Assembly: GCA_036250195.1 (NCBI GenBank)
Contig: JAVHZZ010000006.1
Span: forward strand, 183,903,350-183,967,349
DNA: 64,000 bases
Source: Mixophyes australis
Lineage: Eukaryota > Chordata > Amphibia > Anura > Limnodynastidae
Direction: 5' to 3'
Part shown: one piece after another, positions 1 through 10,930 of the stretch
Numbering within the stretch: position 1 is the first letter of the stretch
Layout: each line of letters opens with the position of its first letter
The notes under the pieces: generated by a model
The model's database searches: none
The model's input: the letters and a program-made list of their open reading frames with translations, nothing else
What the model was told of the DNA's origin: nothing
Translations under genes and position numbers: made by a program

Positions 1-604
1 TCAGCTGTTTCCCCCCCTGGTGCCTCATTTTCAATAACCACATCACCATCCTCATCATCAAGTTCCTCCACAGCGCCAGCTACATCATCAATAGGCTCCT
101 CCCGAGCCACCTCTTCCCGTACAGTGATGGGAAGGTCAGGCTTGACAACCACCAACACCCTTGGACTCGCCTTGAGGATTTGTGATAATTTCTCTTTAGA
201 AGGCAGAGTTGTTTGCTGTTTTGTTGCTGACAGCATAACTCTCTTCAATTTTTTGGAGGGGGGGGAGGAGGAGGAGGGATAAGATCCATGGGTGAAGCTG
301 AACCACTAGTCGTGAACACGGGCCAGGGCCTAAGCCGTTCCTTGCCACTCCGTGTCGTAAATGGCATATTGGCAACTTTACGTTTCTCCTCAGATGATTT
401 TAAGTTTCTCTTTTTGCTACTTTTTCTTAACTTGGGCTTTTTGGATTTTACATGCCCGTTACTACGAGATTGGGCATCGGGCTTGGAAGACGACGTTGAT
501 GGCATTACATCGTCTATGTCATGACTAGTGGCAGCAGCTTCAGCATTAGGAGGAAGTGGGTCTTGATCTTTCCCTACTTTATCCTCCAAATTTTTGGTCT
601 CCAT
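1..604 (-). pseudogene. Accessory ORF of hAT copy A (TRSGKER protein), frameshifted
   Basis: The start is placed at the ATG at 604-602 (METK), which aligns with MDSK in the sister element; an in-frame ATG lies 12 bases upstream. The protein has a Ser/Asp-rich N-terminus with PSTSSS, a Lys/Arg-rich block, then MPFTTRSGKERLRP. The frame stops at 245-247. Shifting one base within the G run near 253-263 reopens it through base 1, and that part ends in an acidic stretch with DDVAGAVEELDDEDGD. The sister ORF has the same order of basic block, TRSGKER motif and acidic tail. The shift may be a mutation or a homopolymer sequencing error. I do not recognise the family, and no DDE or hATC dimerisation region is visible. 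Confidence 0.55.
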
Positions 605-619
605 TATATGTAGCACAAG

Positions 620-1370
620 ATACTGCAGAATGATGTGTGAACTTGGAAATATTGCAGTACTAATGGACTTATACTGCTGGATTGGTTTTGCAAATTTGGT
701 TATAATTACTTTTTTTTTAAATTTTTTATTTTAATATTTTTTATAATTTTTTTTTTTTTTTTAAAAAACTTGGGAATAATGGAGAAATAACTATGCCCTT
801 AGAAGCACAGAGCACAGGACACAGCACCACTGGACTGAACAGGACACAGCACAGGACCCAGCAGCACTACGGAACTCAGCAGGACAGAGCACAGGACACA
901 GCACCACTGGACTGATACTGCAGAATGTGTGAACTTTGTAATATTGCAGTACCACTGCACTTTTACTGCTGAATGTGTGAACTTGGTAATATTGCAGTAC
1001 CAATGGGCTTATACTGCAGGATTGGTTGTGCAAATTTTGTGGTAATTAAAAAAAAATTAAATTAGTTTTTGGTATTTTTTTAAATAACTTTTTTTTATTT
1101 TTTTAAACACAGGGGAATATTGGGGAAATAACTATGCCCTTAGATGCACAGAGCACAGGACACAGCACCACTGGACTGAACAGGACACAGCACAGGACCC
1201 AGCAGCACCACTGACCTCAGAAGGACAGAGCACAGCACACAGCACCACTGGACTGATACTGCAGAGCACAGCACAGCACAGCACAGCACAGAACTAAACA
1301 GCACAGCACAGAACTAAACAGCACAGCACGAGATCTACCAGGACAGAGGACCACCTAACACACCCTCCCT
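620..1370 (-). repeat. Tandem array of ~341-bp units inside hAT copy A
   Basis: The segment around CTATGCCCTTAGA recurs at 791 and 1132, giving a period of 341 bases. Each unit carries CAGAGCACAGGACACAGCACC-type motifs, then GTGTGAACTTGG and TATTGCAGTACC segments and an A/T-rich stretch. About 2.2 units are present, with further CAGCACAGCACA short-period slippage at 1260-1330. It lies between the element's promoter and its ORF, the same position as the 100-bp array in the element at 37.3 kb, although the two unit sequences are unrelated. Confidence 0.8.
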
Positions 1371-1410
1371 CTACCCTGATCAATGCCCGAGTGAAGATGG
1401 CGGCGACTAG

Positions 1411-1450
1411 CGGGGAATTTATAGGATCCGAGTATCGCGAGATCCGACAA
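1411..1450 (-). promoter_or_regulatory. TATA promoter block of hAT copy A
   Basis: On the minus strand CTCGCGATACT is followed by TATAAAT (1417-1423) and then CGCCGCCATCTT. The order and spacing match the corresponding block of the element at 37.3 kb. It lies about 160 bases inside the terminus and upstream of the array and ORF, so it probably drives the element's transcript. Confidence 0.55.
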
Positions 1451-1582
1451 CGGGATTATGAGTCAGAGCCTCAGTTTCAGATTTGAATTTGGCGCCAATA
1501 CCCGGATCTGTCTCGGATCCGACTCGGATCGGCAACATTCGGGTGGGCTCGGATTTCAGAAATCCGAGTGCGCTCATCTCTA

Positions 1583-1677
<95 letters not shown>

Positions 1678-1695
1678 TGTGTGTGTATATATATG

Positions 1696-1780
<85 letters not shown>
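1583..1780. repeat. (TA)n/(TG)n microsatellite
   Basis: Alternating TA with short TG and CA runs. ORFs of TyrIle repeats in all frames here are artefacts of the repeat. Confidence 0.97.
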
Positions 1781-1781
<1 letters not shown>

Positions 1782-2194
1782 AGTTAACCCGTGCATGATA
1801 CTCATGCATTCTAGTCAAATCAAGCTACTTAAGGTGTCATGCATTTGGGCCATAGCCCAGGCCTCAACCACCAACCACTCCCCACTGTCACCCCCGACAA
1901 CCACCAACCACTCCCAACTGTCACTTCTCCTTCAAGAAATATATATATATATATTTTAAATCTTTATAAACACTTTTAACAATTAACAAATTAAATTAAC
2001 AAATTAAAAACATCTTAGTATACCAAATTTCAGCCCTTTCTGAATTTTTTTTTCCACACACACTAAGAATTTAGTAGGTCAGTGTATAACTCCGCCCAGC
2101 AGGTGGCGCTGCAGCTTGGTTTTAGTTTTTTCCACACACACACAGACAGACTAACACACGCCACTAGACATTTATATTATAGATATATATATAT
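1781..2194. other. Unclassified segment between TA repeats
   Basis: It begins AACCCGTGCATGATACTCATG and includes CCGCCCAGCAGGTGGCGCTG near 2092 and two CCACACACAC runs. It lies directly against the 3' tail of the L2 element. It looks like a repeat remnant, but I cannot name its family. No gene is seen. Confidence 0.4.
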
Positions 2195-2632
2195 AATATT
2201 ATTATTATTATTATTAATATTTATTTATAAGGCGCCACAAGGCATCCGCAGCGCCTTACAGAGACAAACAAAATTACAATACAATGGGAGACAGCACAGT
2301 ACAGTAAACACAGCAACTCAGTAAGCTCAATGCACAGCTAGAGAGGGCGGGGAAGGGGGAGGAAGGATCCGCAAACGACGGGGCCCAAGAAGGAGGGCGC
2401 GGAAGACAGGGAGACCCCCAGGGGGGAGGAGGGAGCGAGAGTGGATGTGGGGTGGAGGACCCTCGAGGAGGAGGGCTAAGTAGCTGGAGAGCAGAGTTAG
2501 AAGTGGTGGAAACAGGAGGAGAGATGGCCCTGCTCAGAGGAGCGTACAATCTAAGGGGAGGGGTGGACAGACAGAGAGATGCAGGGGAGAGAGGGAGAGT
2601 AGGGGGACGGAGGCAGAAGATAAGGTAGGAAG

Positions 2633-5600
2633 TTAAGTGGGAGACAGAAAGGCTTTAAGAAAAAGGTGGGTTTTTAGGGCCCGTTTGAAACTGGACAGAT
2701 TAGGGAAAGTTCTGATGGAGGGAGGGAGCTTGTTCCAGTGGAGGGGGGCAGCGCGGGCGAAGTCTTGGATACGCGCGTGGGAGGAGGTTATAAGGGGGGA
2801 AGAGAGGCGACGGTCAGAGGCAGAACGGAGAGGGCGGGATGGAGCATGAATAGAGAGGAGGGTGGAGATGTAGGGCGCAGTGGAGTTGGCGAGGGCCTTG
2901 TAGTTGAGTGTGAGGAGCTTAAAGAGGATTCTGAAGGGGAATGGGAGCCAGTGAAGGGCTAGGTAGAGGGGGGAGACAAAAGAGGAGCGGCGAGAGAGGA
3001 AAATAAGCCTAGCTGCAGCGTTAAGGACGGAATGAAGGGGATCGAGATGAGAGTGGGGGAGGCCAGTGAGGAGGAGGTTGCAGTAGTCCAGGCGGGAGAT
3101 GATCAGAGAGTGGATAAGGCATTTGGTGGCATCTTGGGAGAGGAAGGGCCGGATGCGAGCGATGTTGCCCAGCTGGAAGCGGCAGGATTTAGCAATAGAG
3201 AGGATGTGGGGGCCAAAGGAGAGAGAGGAGTCGAGGATGACACCAAGGCAGCGAAGTTGGGGGACAGGGGAGATAGAGGTGTTGTCGACAGTGATGGAGA
3301 GGTCAGAAGGGGATGGGGTATGAGAGGGAGGAAAAACTATGAGCTCAGTTTTGGCAAGGTTAAGTTTGAGGAATCGAGAGGACATCCAGGAGGAGATGGC
3401 AGAGAGGCAGGCGGACACCCTAGAGAGGAGGGAGGGAGAGAGATCAGGAGAGGAGAGGTATAGTTGAGTGTCGTCAGCGTAAAGGTGGTAGCTGAAGCCA
3501 AAGGAGCTGATGAGTTCACCCAGGGAGGAGGTGTATAGAGAGAAGAGTAAGGGTCCCAGAACAGAGCCCTGAGGGACCCCGACTGGAAGGGTGGATGGGG
3601 GGGAGAGAGACCCAGAGGTGGTGACAGAGAAGGAACGGTGAGTAAGGTAAGAGGTGAACCAGGACAGGACTGGGCCGGAGAGGCCGAAAGACTGGAGGGT
3701 GTGAAGGAGGAGGGGGTGGTCAACGGTGTCAGAGGCTGCAGAGAGGTCAAGGAGGATGAGAAGGGAGAAGTGGCCCCTGGCTTTAGCAGAGAGGAGGTCA
3801 TTGGTGACTTTAGCCAGGGCAGTTTCAGTGGAGTGGAGGGGGCGGAAACCAGACTGGAGAGGATCAAGGAGGGAGTATTCAGAAAGGTAGGAGGTGAGAC
3901 GGCTGCAGACGAGCCTCTCGAGAATTTTGGAGGCAAAAGGGAGAAGAGATATGGGGCGATAGTTTGAGAGAGAAGTGGGGTCGAGATTAGGTTTCTTAAG
4001 AATGGGGGATACGAGAGCATGTTTGAAGGAGGAGGGGAAGATGCCAGTGGAGAGGGAGAGATTAAAGAGGTGAGCGATGTGGGAGCAGGTGGTGGGGTAA
4101 AAAGAGCGAAGAAGGTGGGAGGGGATGGGATCCAGGGGACAGGTAGTGGGGGGGGGAGGATGAAATGAGAGAGTGGACTTCCTCGCCGGTGGTGGGACAT
4201 AAGGAGTGGAGGGGAAGGTGGTTGGGGGGGGAGGACAGGAGAGTGGGAGGGGTAGAAAAGAGAGTGGAGGAGGAGATTTCAAGTCGGATGGCCTCGATTT
4301 TAGAGGAGAAGAAGGAGGTGAAATCGGAGGCAGTCAGGGAGGAGGGAGGGGGGGAGGGGGCCAAGAGAGTGCTGAAGGTGGCAAAGAGGCGGCGGGGGTT
4401 AGAGGACTGGGAAGAGATGAGGGATTTAAAGAAAGAATGTTTAGCGAGTGAGAGGGCAGAGCTGTAGGATGAAAGGATGAATTTAAAGTGGAGGAAGTCA
4501 GCCAGGGAGCGGGATTTTCTCCAGTGACGTTCGGCGGAACGGGAGCATTTTTGGAGGAAGCGGGTAAATTTGGAGTGCCAGGGTTGGGGTTTGGAGCAGC
4601 GGGGGTGGACGGAGTGGGCAGGGGCGACCGCGTCCAGAGCGGAGGTGAGGGTGTGATTGTAGAGGGAGACCGCCTGGTTGGGGCAGGCCTGGGAGGAAAG
4701 GGGAGAAAGAAGGGTATCGAGAGAGGAGGACAGAGAGGCAGGGTCAAGAGCGTCGAGGTTGCGTATGGACAGAGTAGGTTTGGGCAGGGGGAGGGGAGCA
4801 GGAGAAGAGGAGAGAGAGAAGGAGAGGAGATGGTGGTCGGATAGAGGAAAGGGAGAGATGGAGAAGTCGGAGAGATTACATAGGTAGGAGAAGACAAGAT
4901 CAAGGGAGTGACCAAGGCAGTGGGTAGAGGAGGAGGTCCATTGGGTGAGACCAAGGGAGGAAGAGAGGGTGAGCAGTTTGCTGGAAGCAGGGTAGGTGGG
5001 GTTGTCGATGGGGATGCTAAAGTCACCGAGAATGATCGAGGGGAGATCGGAGGAGAGGTAGTGAGGAAGCCAGCTAGCAAAGTTGTCAAGGAAGAGGGAG
5101 GTGGGGCCAGGGGGGCGGTAGATGACAGTGACGCGGAGATGGATGGGGTAGAAGAGGCGGATGGAGTGAGCTTCAAAAGAGGAGAAGGAGAGGGAGGGTT
5201 CAGGGGGAATGACACGAAAAGTACAGGTGGAGGAGAGGAGGAGGCCAACTCCACCGCCTAGGCGGGCACCAGGCCTGGCGGAGTGGGTGAAGGAGAGGCC
5301 ACCATAGGAGAGGGCAGCGGGGGAAGTAGTATTAGAATCGGAGAGCCAGGTTTCAGTAACGGCAAGAAGGTTAAAGGAGTTGGATAGAAAGAGGTCGTGG
5401 ATAGCAGTCAGCTTGTTGCGGACGGATCTGGCATTCCAGAGGGCACAGAAGAAAGGGGGAGAGGAGAGGGGGGAAATGGGGATGAGGTTAGCAAGATGAG
5501 CAGCGCGCGGGGGATGGCGGGGAGGAACGGGAGAGGTAGGGCGGGGGGAGAGTATGGGTATGGAGTGAGAGCGGGGAGGCATAGTAGGGAGAGAGAGTAA

Positions 5601-5645
5601 CAGAACAGTGAGATAGTGGGGACAGTGAAAAACAGGTAAGAACAA
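2633..5645 (-). pseudogene. L2 ORF2: endonuclease-reverse transcriptase with one frameshift
   Basis: The endonuclease half (4062-5645 frame) shows [48 protein letters not shown] and SDHHLLSF. The usual GDFN is GDFS here, so a normally conserved Asn is Ser. The RT half (2633-4282 frame) shows [47 protein letters not shown] (normally AAFDTVDH), [20 protein letters not shown] and the catalytic [10 protein letters not shown]. The frames meet at a run of nine G at 4148-4156 (plus strand), where a single indel explains the break. No other stop was noted over about 3 kb, so the copy is young or was recently active. An N-terminal ORF1 is not evident. Confidence 0.85.
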
Positions 5646-5649
5646 TGGC

Positions 5650-6040
5650 AGGAAGACAATGAAAAGGTGGAAGATAATAACGAATTAGGGCGTGGAGGGC
5701 ATGGAACAACAGTACAGTGAGATAATAAGGACAATGAAGACAGGTAAGAATGATAGCAGAACAGTAAGATAATAAGGACAGCGGATAACAGGTAAGAATA
5801 AGCAGGGAGACAATAGCAAGATGGAGGACAATAACCAATTAGGGCGTGGAAGGCAAGGAATAATAGAAGGAGAGGTAATAAGGACAATGGAAATAGGCAA
5901 GAATAATAACAGGTAAAAGTAGTTGCTGGTAAATATAAAATCAGGAAAAACAAGATAAAGGCATATAAATAGTAGAATAATAACAGGTAAAAAGTAGTTA
6001 CTTGTAAATGTACAATCAGGAAAAACAAAATAATGGCATA
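5650..6040 (-). repeat. Repeated units in the L2 5' leader
   Basis: Blocks such as GATAATAAGGACA, CCAATTAGGGCGTGGA and AATAATAACAGGTAAAA recur two or three times. One pair of units lies at about 5905-5965 and 5970-6030. Tandem leader repeats in LINEs often act as internal promoter monomers; that role is an inference here. Confidence 0.7.
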
Positions 6041-6043
6041 TAA

Positions 6044-6205
<162 letters not shown>

Positions 6206-8048
6206 TTACCAGGCCCTGCACTATCCAATTAACTGTTGAATGCTTCAGCGCTAGCATATCAGCAATTATGCAGCTGACAGACCATCAGTACCTTTGGTGA
6301 TGTACGGAGTGATCACATTCAAATGAAGACACCCATGCAGCTTTTCTAGTCTATAAATTTCTCTTCTTGCTACTCTCTTAGTACAGTTAAACAAGTACCA
6401 GGATCTGGCTGCACTAATCTTGTTAATTCAGATTTCAAGAAATGTAAGCAATTTAGGATAAAGGATCCTGGTAAAAAGAAAACAGGATTGCAATCCCATG
6501 AGAAAACCAGGATTCAAGGGAGATCTAAGCACCAGTCCCAACAGTCCTGATTAAGTGTCAGAAAGGCTTAATCCAGGTTCCCAGCACTGGAACCCACAAA
6601 GGTTACTTCTAGAATCTGTCTATATGAGTAAAGATGATTAAAATAATATTTTTGGAAGTATCACTAGCAGAATGGTAAGCGTCTGTACAATATATCCCAC
6701 AAAAGTGAGAGTGGGGGGCAGACCAGCATCTTGGGTACCTCTGTTATTCACACTAAGGTAGAAATATTTAAAGTATTGTGTAAGCTAATTATATATTTAT
6801 ATTTATTTTTTCCCAGTCCTGCCACTGAACAACTGAAATGTTCCCAATTTCGCAATGGGGACAGTGATGAAAGTAGGACAAGTAAGCTCTGCAGAGATGA
6901 TTCTATATACATTGCAATATATATATTGCATTGCGTTTCTGAAAAAAAAAAAAATCACACATTTGATCTGTACATTTTGAGGCTTGTTTGAGAAGGAGTT
7001 TTGTTATTTTTGGATGGGTGCCCTACAGCTGCTCTGTAGCAATGCCTCTGGCTAGCTATATGTCTGATGAAAACCCCAGAACAATATGCCTTATGTGCTA
7101 GAAGTCAGATGCAATCTCTGCCATTTACAGTTGTCGGATCCAAAACCAGATTATTAAAAGTGGTGATGGAATATTAGATCCAGGTCCTTCTCAAAATTAG
7201 GCCAACTAGACAATGGGAAGTAAAAGAAACTGTATTTTTGTGCCACAAAATAAAATAATTGTTAAATCTCTATTCAGTGGTTAAATTAATTAAGCTCCAT
7301 TTCAGTTTCTTCTTAATTAACAGCGCATCTAATGAAGCAGATAACTAGAGTCGAGCATCTGTCAATGAAGAGGCTAAAACCGTGTTATATATTAACCCTA
7401 CTTGATTTGCAGGTGAGTCTAAAGGTCAATACTAGGGACAGACGCGTCTTGGTGGCGCAGTTTGCAGTGATTAATTTAAATTTATCCTCAGCCCAGACTA
7501 AAAACCTCAAAGCTACACAATTTATTTATATCTAGTCACTCACTGATACAGTCATGATTCTTTAATATCACCTACAGAACACTTTTGAGTTTAAATTTTA
7601 GTTAAAACACACAGCATGTCCCTCACCCCTAGTGTTTTAGGATTAACCAGGCCTATTAGGATAACACTAGGACTTTAACAACAGCCCTGGTGTGGTGTGT
7701 GTGTGGGTTAATAAGTGAAAATTATATTTAATTATTATCATTTTATCTATGGTATACTGCATGGCCCTGCATGTCCAGGCCTCCATTAAGTAGTAGGCTA
7801 TGCTTGTGCTTATAGTTCTAAAAGTGCCAGCATACCCTTGGTTGCTATGGCAAATAAAAGTAAAAACACACCACTTTATTTCCTGCCTTACCTAAGGGCC
7901 TTGTGCTCCTTAACTCTAAGGCCTTACTGCCCACTAACCTAAGTGCCTTATGCCCTACTTAACCTAAGGTATTACCCTAACTGCGGCTCGAGCCTTGTGC
8001 CCAGTATGTGGCCCAGGCCTAATGCCCGTTGTATTGTGGAAAGACAGA
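6206..8048. other. No gene recognised
   Basis: AT-rich intergenic sequence. The short ORFs have no recognisable motifs. The CCTTAACTCTAAGGCCTTAC-type stretch at 7880-7980 is internally repetitive. Confidence 0.6.
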
Positions 8049-8367
8049 GGGCCTGAGTCATTAAGAAGAGTAAAGCATAAAAAAAGAGTAACTTTGTACC
8101 TGGGCAAAACCATGTTGCATTGGAGGGGGACATAAATTTAAACTGTGGACCGAGATTCATAGTTGGGGTAGGGCATGTCATAGATCAACTTTAAATTTCA
8201 ATGTAAAAATAAAGTTATCAACTATCTGTGTGCTAGATGAATAAACAGCCAGTATTAATTTGTGTGCAAAATAATAAACTAATTTGCACCCCTTGCATTG
8301 TAACATGGTTTGTCCCAGAGAGCATTTACTCCTTTTTTTTGCCTTACTTTCCTTAATGACTCAGGGC
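8049..8367. mobile_element. MITE, GGGCCTGAGTCATTAAG family, copy 1
   Basis: The left end GGGCCTGAGTCATTAAG is mirrored by CTTAATGACTCAGGGCC at the right. The interior holds GCAAAACCATGTTGCATTGG and its near-complement GCATTGTAACATGGTTTGTC. The flanking AGA on each side could be a 3-bp target duplication. A second copy lies at 15385-15904 and a diverged one at about 45535-45810. It has no coding capacity. PIF/Harbinger origin is inferred from the 3-bp duplication only. Confidence 0.75.
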
Positions 8368-8527
8368 CAGAGAGTATATGCGGGTGGGGACCAGTTAGAG
8401 GGGGTGCCCAAAGGGGCCCTACCTGTTTTGGGGCCTCCCCCGCAACTTCCGCGCTGCTCCCTGTGCTGCCGCTGTTCTTGGGTTCAGCCGCCCACTTCTT
8501 CGGTTCTTCAGGCTCTTCTCCACTTGA

Positions 8528-8753
8528 AACAAACAAACAAATAACAGCGATGAGTGCAGAAATGATCCATCTCTACATCATTTCCTCACTCAGCGTTGTT
8601 ATTTGTTTGTTTGTTTCTGGTGATCTTTGAGACCCCACAGGTCTTACAGCTGCGGGTGCGGATCTGTTTTGTCCCCCCCCTTTTTTTTGGAGATATCCAC
8701 GTGGTTTTTGCTGGTCTGTTTCTTTGCGCCAGGATTGTTTTTTGGTTTTTTAT
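8528..8753. mobile_element. 226-bp insertion with 14-bp target duplication
   Basis: TCTTCTCCACTTGA occurs at 8514-8527 and again at 8754-8767, exactly flanking this segment. The left part of the insert is an inverted repeat: arms about 8526-8567 and 8577-8617, GAAACAAACAAACAAATAAC against its complement. A 14-bp duplication is typical of LINE-assisted insertion. The inserted family is not recognised. Confidence 0.7.
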
Positions 8754-8999
8754 TCTTCTCCACTTGATCCTGAAGTCCTCAGGGCAGGGTAGATCTCAGC
8801 CCTTACAAGGGCTCCCTGCCGCTGCTCTCTGCCGATCTCCATTGAACTCTCTCTTCTTTTCATGAGTGTAGTGTCTTGTTTTCTTACTCTGGTGTCTTTT
8901 TCGTCTTCTCTAGCATCTTCTTTCTCTTCTCTGGAATCTCTCTCTGCCGACGTCCACTTGCTGCTCTTTCTGCTGACAAACTAACTTAAATGGCGGCAC

Positions 9000-9115
9000 G
9001 CAGCGGCTTATATAGCTGCTGACACGCCGATGTTGCAACGCTGCAAGGTGATGCGGTGAGCCAATCCAGGCGCCAAAATGTCAAAATGACGTACGGGCAG
9101 CCCTGATTGGTCGTC
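9000..9115 (-). promoter_or_regulatory. CCAAT/TATA promoter on minus strand
   Basis: CCAATC (complement of 9105-9110) and GGATTGGC (near 9060) precede TATATAA at 9008-9014. The sequence after the TATA box, CCGCTGCGTGCCGCCAT, resembles the block after the TATA box of hAT copy A. Confidence 0.5.
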
Positions 9116-9429
9116 CAGACAGGAAGCAGCGTGATTGTGCTGAAGGGACTCGCCGGGACTCGGATACCCTGGTGAGTCCCCCACAGCATCTCCATTGTAC
9201 AATCCTGGTATACAGAAAATGAAAAACCCTTATACATGCAGCTAGAGTATCTCAATTAAGAGCTCCTGTCGCAAATGAGGTCTTGGCGGCTGTGCAATTA
9301 TACTTATAACTTTCTGATTTCTTGCACCCTGATCTCTGAGCACTATGTGTGAAGTTTTCATTACAAGGTTTCTGGGAGTTGCCCGAGTGGTTTGCCCGGT
9401 TTGACGCTACCCTTAGAGAGACGCAGAGT

Positions 9430-10260
9430 CTAATGGAGAAGGAGGTCATCACCAGCGACTCCCGCAAGGGAGTATGGGTTTAGCGGCTCCCTAACTGCAG
9501 GTCGCGGTCCTCTCAGAAGATAACGGGTGAAACCACGAGGAGCACCTGGTACACTGGAACAAGAAAAGATAGAAGGTAGCGGGAGTGTGGTTCAGTAGCA
9601 GTAGTTGCCACGGAGATCCCGTAGAGCTGGGAAGCCACTAGATTCAGGAAGGTAGCGGAGCGAGGTTCTGCAGAGCTGTTGCCACAGAGATCCTGTGAAG
9701 CTGGGAAGCCCCTAAAGTCAGGAAAGTACCGGAGTGAGGTTCTGCAGAGCTGTTGCCACAGAGATCCTGTGGAGCTGGGAAGCCCCTAGAATCTGGAAGG
9801 TAGCAGAGCGAGGTTCTGCAGCAGCTGTTGCCATGGAAATTCTGTGGAGCTGGGAAGCCCCTAGAGTCAGGAAGGTAGCGGAGCAGCTGTTAACAAGAAG
9901 CCCAGGAAGGAAAGTATGGACCATGCAGCAAAGAACTGGAGACTGCTCAGGTGAGAATCACTGCAGGAAACTGAAAAAGGTAGGAGCCAGAACTGGGACG
10001 TCTAACCTGGAGGAGAGACTTGAAGATCTGACACCATACTACAGCAGGAGGTGCCTTTAAAGTGAGAGCTGATTGGTTGCAATGAATGAATGTAAAAAAA
10101 TGCTGGGTCTGGTCATGTGCAGAACTCGGCAAGATGGCGCCCATACTGGAGAGCTGTGGCGTGAAGGCAGAAAAGACAAGATAAGTGAAGTCGGGGCGCT
10201 CGTCTGGATCAACGGGTCTGAGTGGTGACAGCTTGGAGTGTGCATAAAAATGTGACTCCA
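9430..10260 (-). mobile_element. LTR-like retroelement fragment with ~80-bp tandem repeats
   Basis: The region includes about four ~80-bp tandem units (9590-9900) built around GAGCTGGGAAGCCCCTAGA and TTGCCACAGAGATCCTGTG. On the minus strand CCAATCAGC and TTTAAAG near 10040-10080 could be promoter elements. No TG...CA ends, primer-binding site or coding region could be fixed, so the LTR label is tentative. Confidence 0.4.
9590..9900. repeat. ~80-bp tandem repeat, about four copies
   Basis: Each unit contains GGTAGCGGAGCGAGGTTCTG, a GTTGCCACAGAGATCC segment and GAGCTGGGAAGCC. The copies differ by several substitutions and small indels, so the array is not recent. Confidence 0.85.
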
Positions 10261-10339
10261 TTGAAGGTAGTTTGAAATAGGTTTTCAGGCCATATGTTTT
10301 ATCGCACCCGTTTAGCAGAGAGGAGCATTTGCAGGTGGA

Positions 10340-10930
10340 CTCAAAGTGTAATGTAATACATCACATAAAATTTCCACCTGTACCAAAACAGTCCCCATGC
10401 ACAGGGCACTGGTTAAAATAAAAATAAATAAAACAAATGATTAAAAAATAGGCAAGGTTGCCCACCCCCAAATGCTGCCCTATGCCCAGTCCTAGACATC
10501 TGTGAACATGTTTTGGGAGTCTTTTATTAAATAACAGTGTACTGTAAAATTGTATGTATTGTTTGTTTTTTACTGTTTTGGTATAATGGGTGGGGTCCCT
10601 GTCCATTATAAAGGGACCACTAGGGTGGCAATGTTGGCAATGCAGGGGTTCCAATATTCTTAATTATCTTGGCCTCCACAGCACAGGGATTTTGGGAAGA
10701 GCCCCAATGTAGAAAAATGCCCCAATGCCCCCTCCGCCTTCACCACAGAAGCACCATCCCTAAAATGAGCAGCCTGGGGCTGGTTCTCACTATGATAGGG
10801 AACCCCATGTGTCCCTGTTCTAATTAAAACAAGTTCAGGCTCTCTTTAACACTGGGACTAGCTGAGGATTTAGGTAGGTGGTGTGAGTTTACAAAATAAT
10901 ACAAAACTATCTTAGATGAGCAGTGATAAT
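10340..10930. repeat. Unclassified interspersed repeat, copy 1
   Basis: Segments such as TATAATGGGTGGGGTCCCTG, GGGACCACTAGGGTGGCAA and the TAGGGAACCCCATG-type end have recognisable counterparts in the same order at 50480-50890. Two diverged copies of one family are therefore likely. No termini or ORF were identified. Confidence 0.5.

Larger units (their letters stand above)
1..1582 (-). mobile_element. hAT-like element, copy A, cut by window start
   Basis: Reading the minus strand from 1582, the element opens with TAGAGATGAGCGC, close to the TAGAGATGG terminus of the complete element at 37298-40307. Next come a GC-rich leader, a TATAAAT box (1417-1423), a tandem array (about 620-1370) and a small ORF that runs off the window at base 1. 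Both elements share CTCGCGATACT just upstream of the TATA box and a CGCCAT block just downstream, so the promoter regions are related. The outer flank is TA microsatellite, so no target duplication can be read, and the other terminus lies outside the window. Assignment to hAT rests on its sibling's 8-bp target duplication. Confidence 0.7.
2195..6045 (-). mobile_element. Nearly full-length L2-type LINE
   Basis: This is a minus-strand non-LTR retrotransposon. It has a 5' leader with internal repeats (about 5650-6040), one long coding region with apurinic endonuclease and reverse transcriptase domains (5645-2633), a 3' UTR, and an (ATT)n tail at 2195-2217. The 3' end carries the GGCGCCACAAGGCATCCGCA-type segment also seen in the copies at 52.0 and 63.8 kb. 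TA microsatellite lies at both ends, so it apparently inserted into or beside TA repeat, and target duplications cannot be resolved. The motifs favour the L2 branch of the CR1/L2/Rex1 group. Confidence 0.88.
8368..9290 (-). mobile_element. Unidentified element fragment with promoter and short exon
   Basis: The minus strand holds CCAAT boxes, a TATATAA box (9008-9014), then CCGCTGCGTGCCGCCATTT. About 130 bases further lies an ATG-led frame starting MKRRESSMEI near 8859. That frame continues through GSSGEE into PEEPKKWAAEPKNSG and GEAPKQ, where CAG|GTAGGG near 8421 resembles a splice donor. A 226-bp insertion (8528-8753) splits the frame. The layout suggests the 5' part of a transposon transcription unit, but the family is not recognised and no terminal repeats were found. 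Confidence 0.45.

Noticed and set aside
1419..1959. Long Tyr-Ile-rich ORFs on both strands
   Set aside because: Translations of TA/TG microsatellite; no start context or non-repeat protein sequence.
3337..5254. Long Pro/Ser/Leu-rich minus-strand ORFs (287 and 306 codons)
   Set aside because: Alternative frames of the same L2 ORF; they lack the endonuclease and RT motifs present in the chosen frames.
2637..5600. Many plus-strand ORFs rich in Gly, Glu and Arg
   Set aside because: Antisense shadows of the CT-rich minus-strand L2 ORF.
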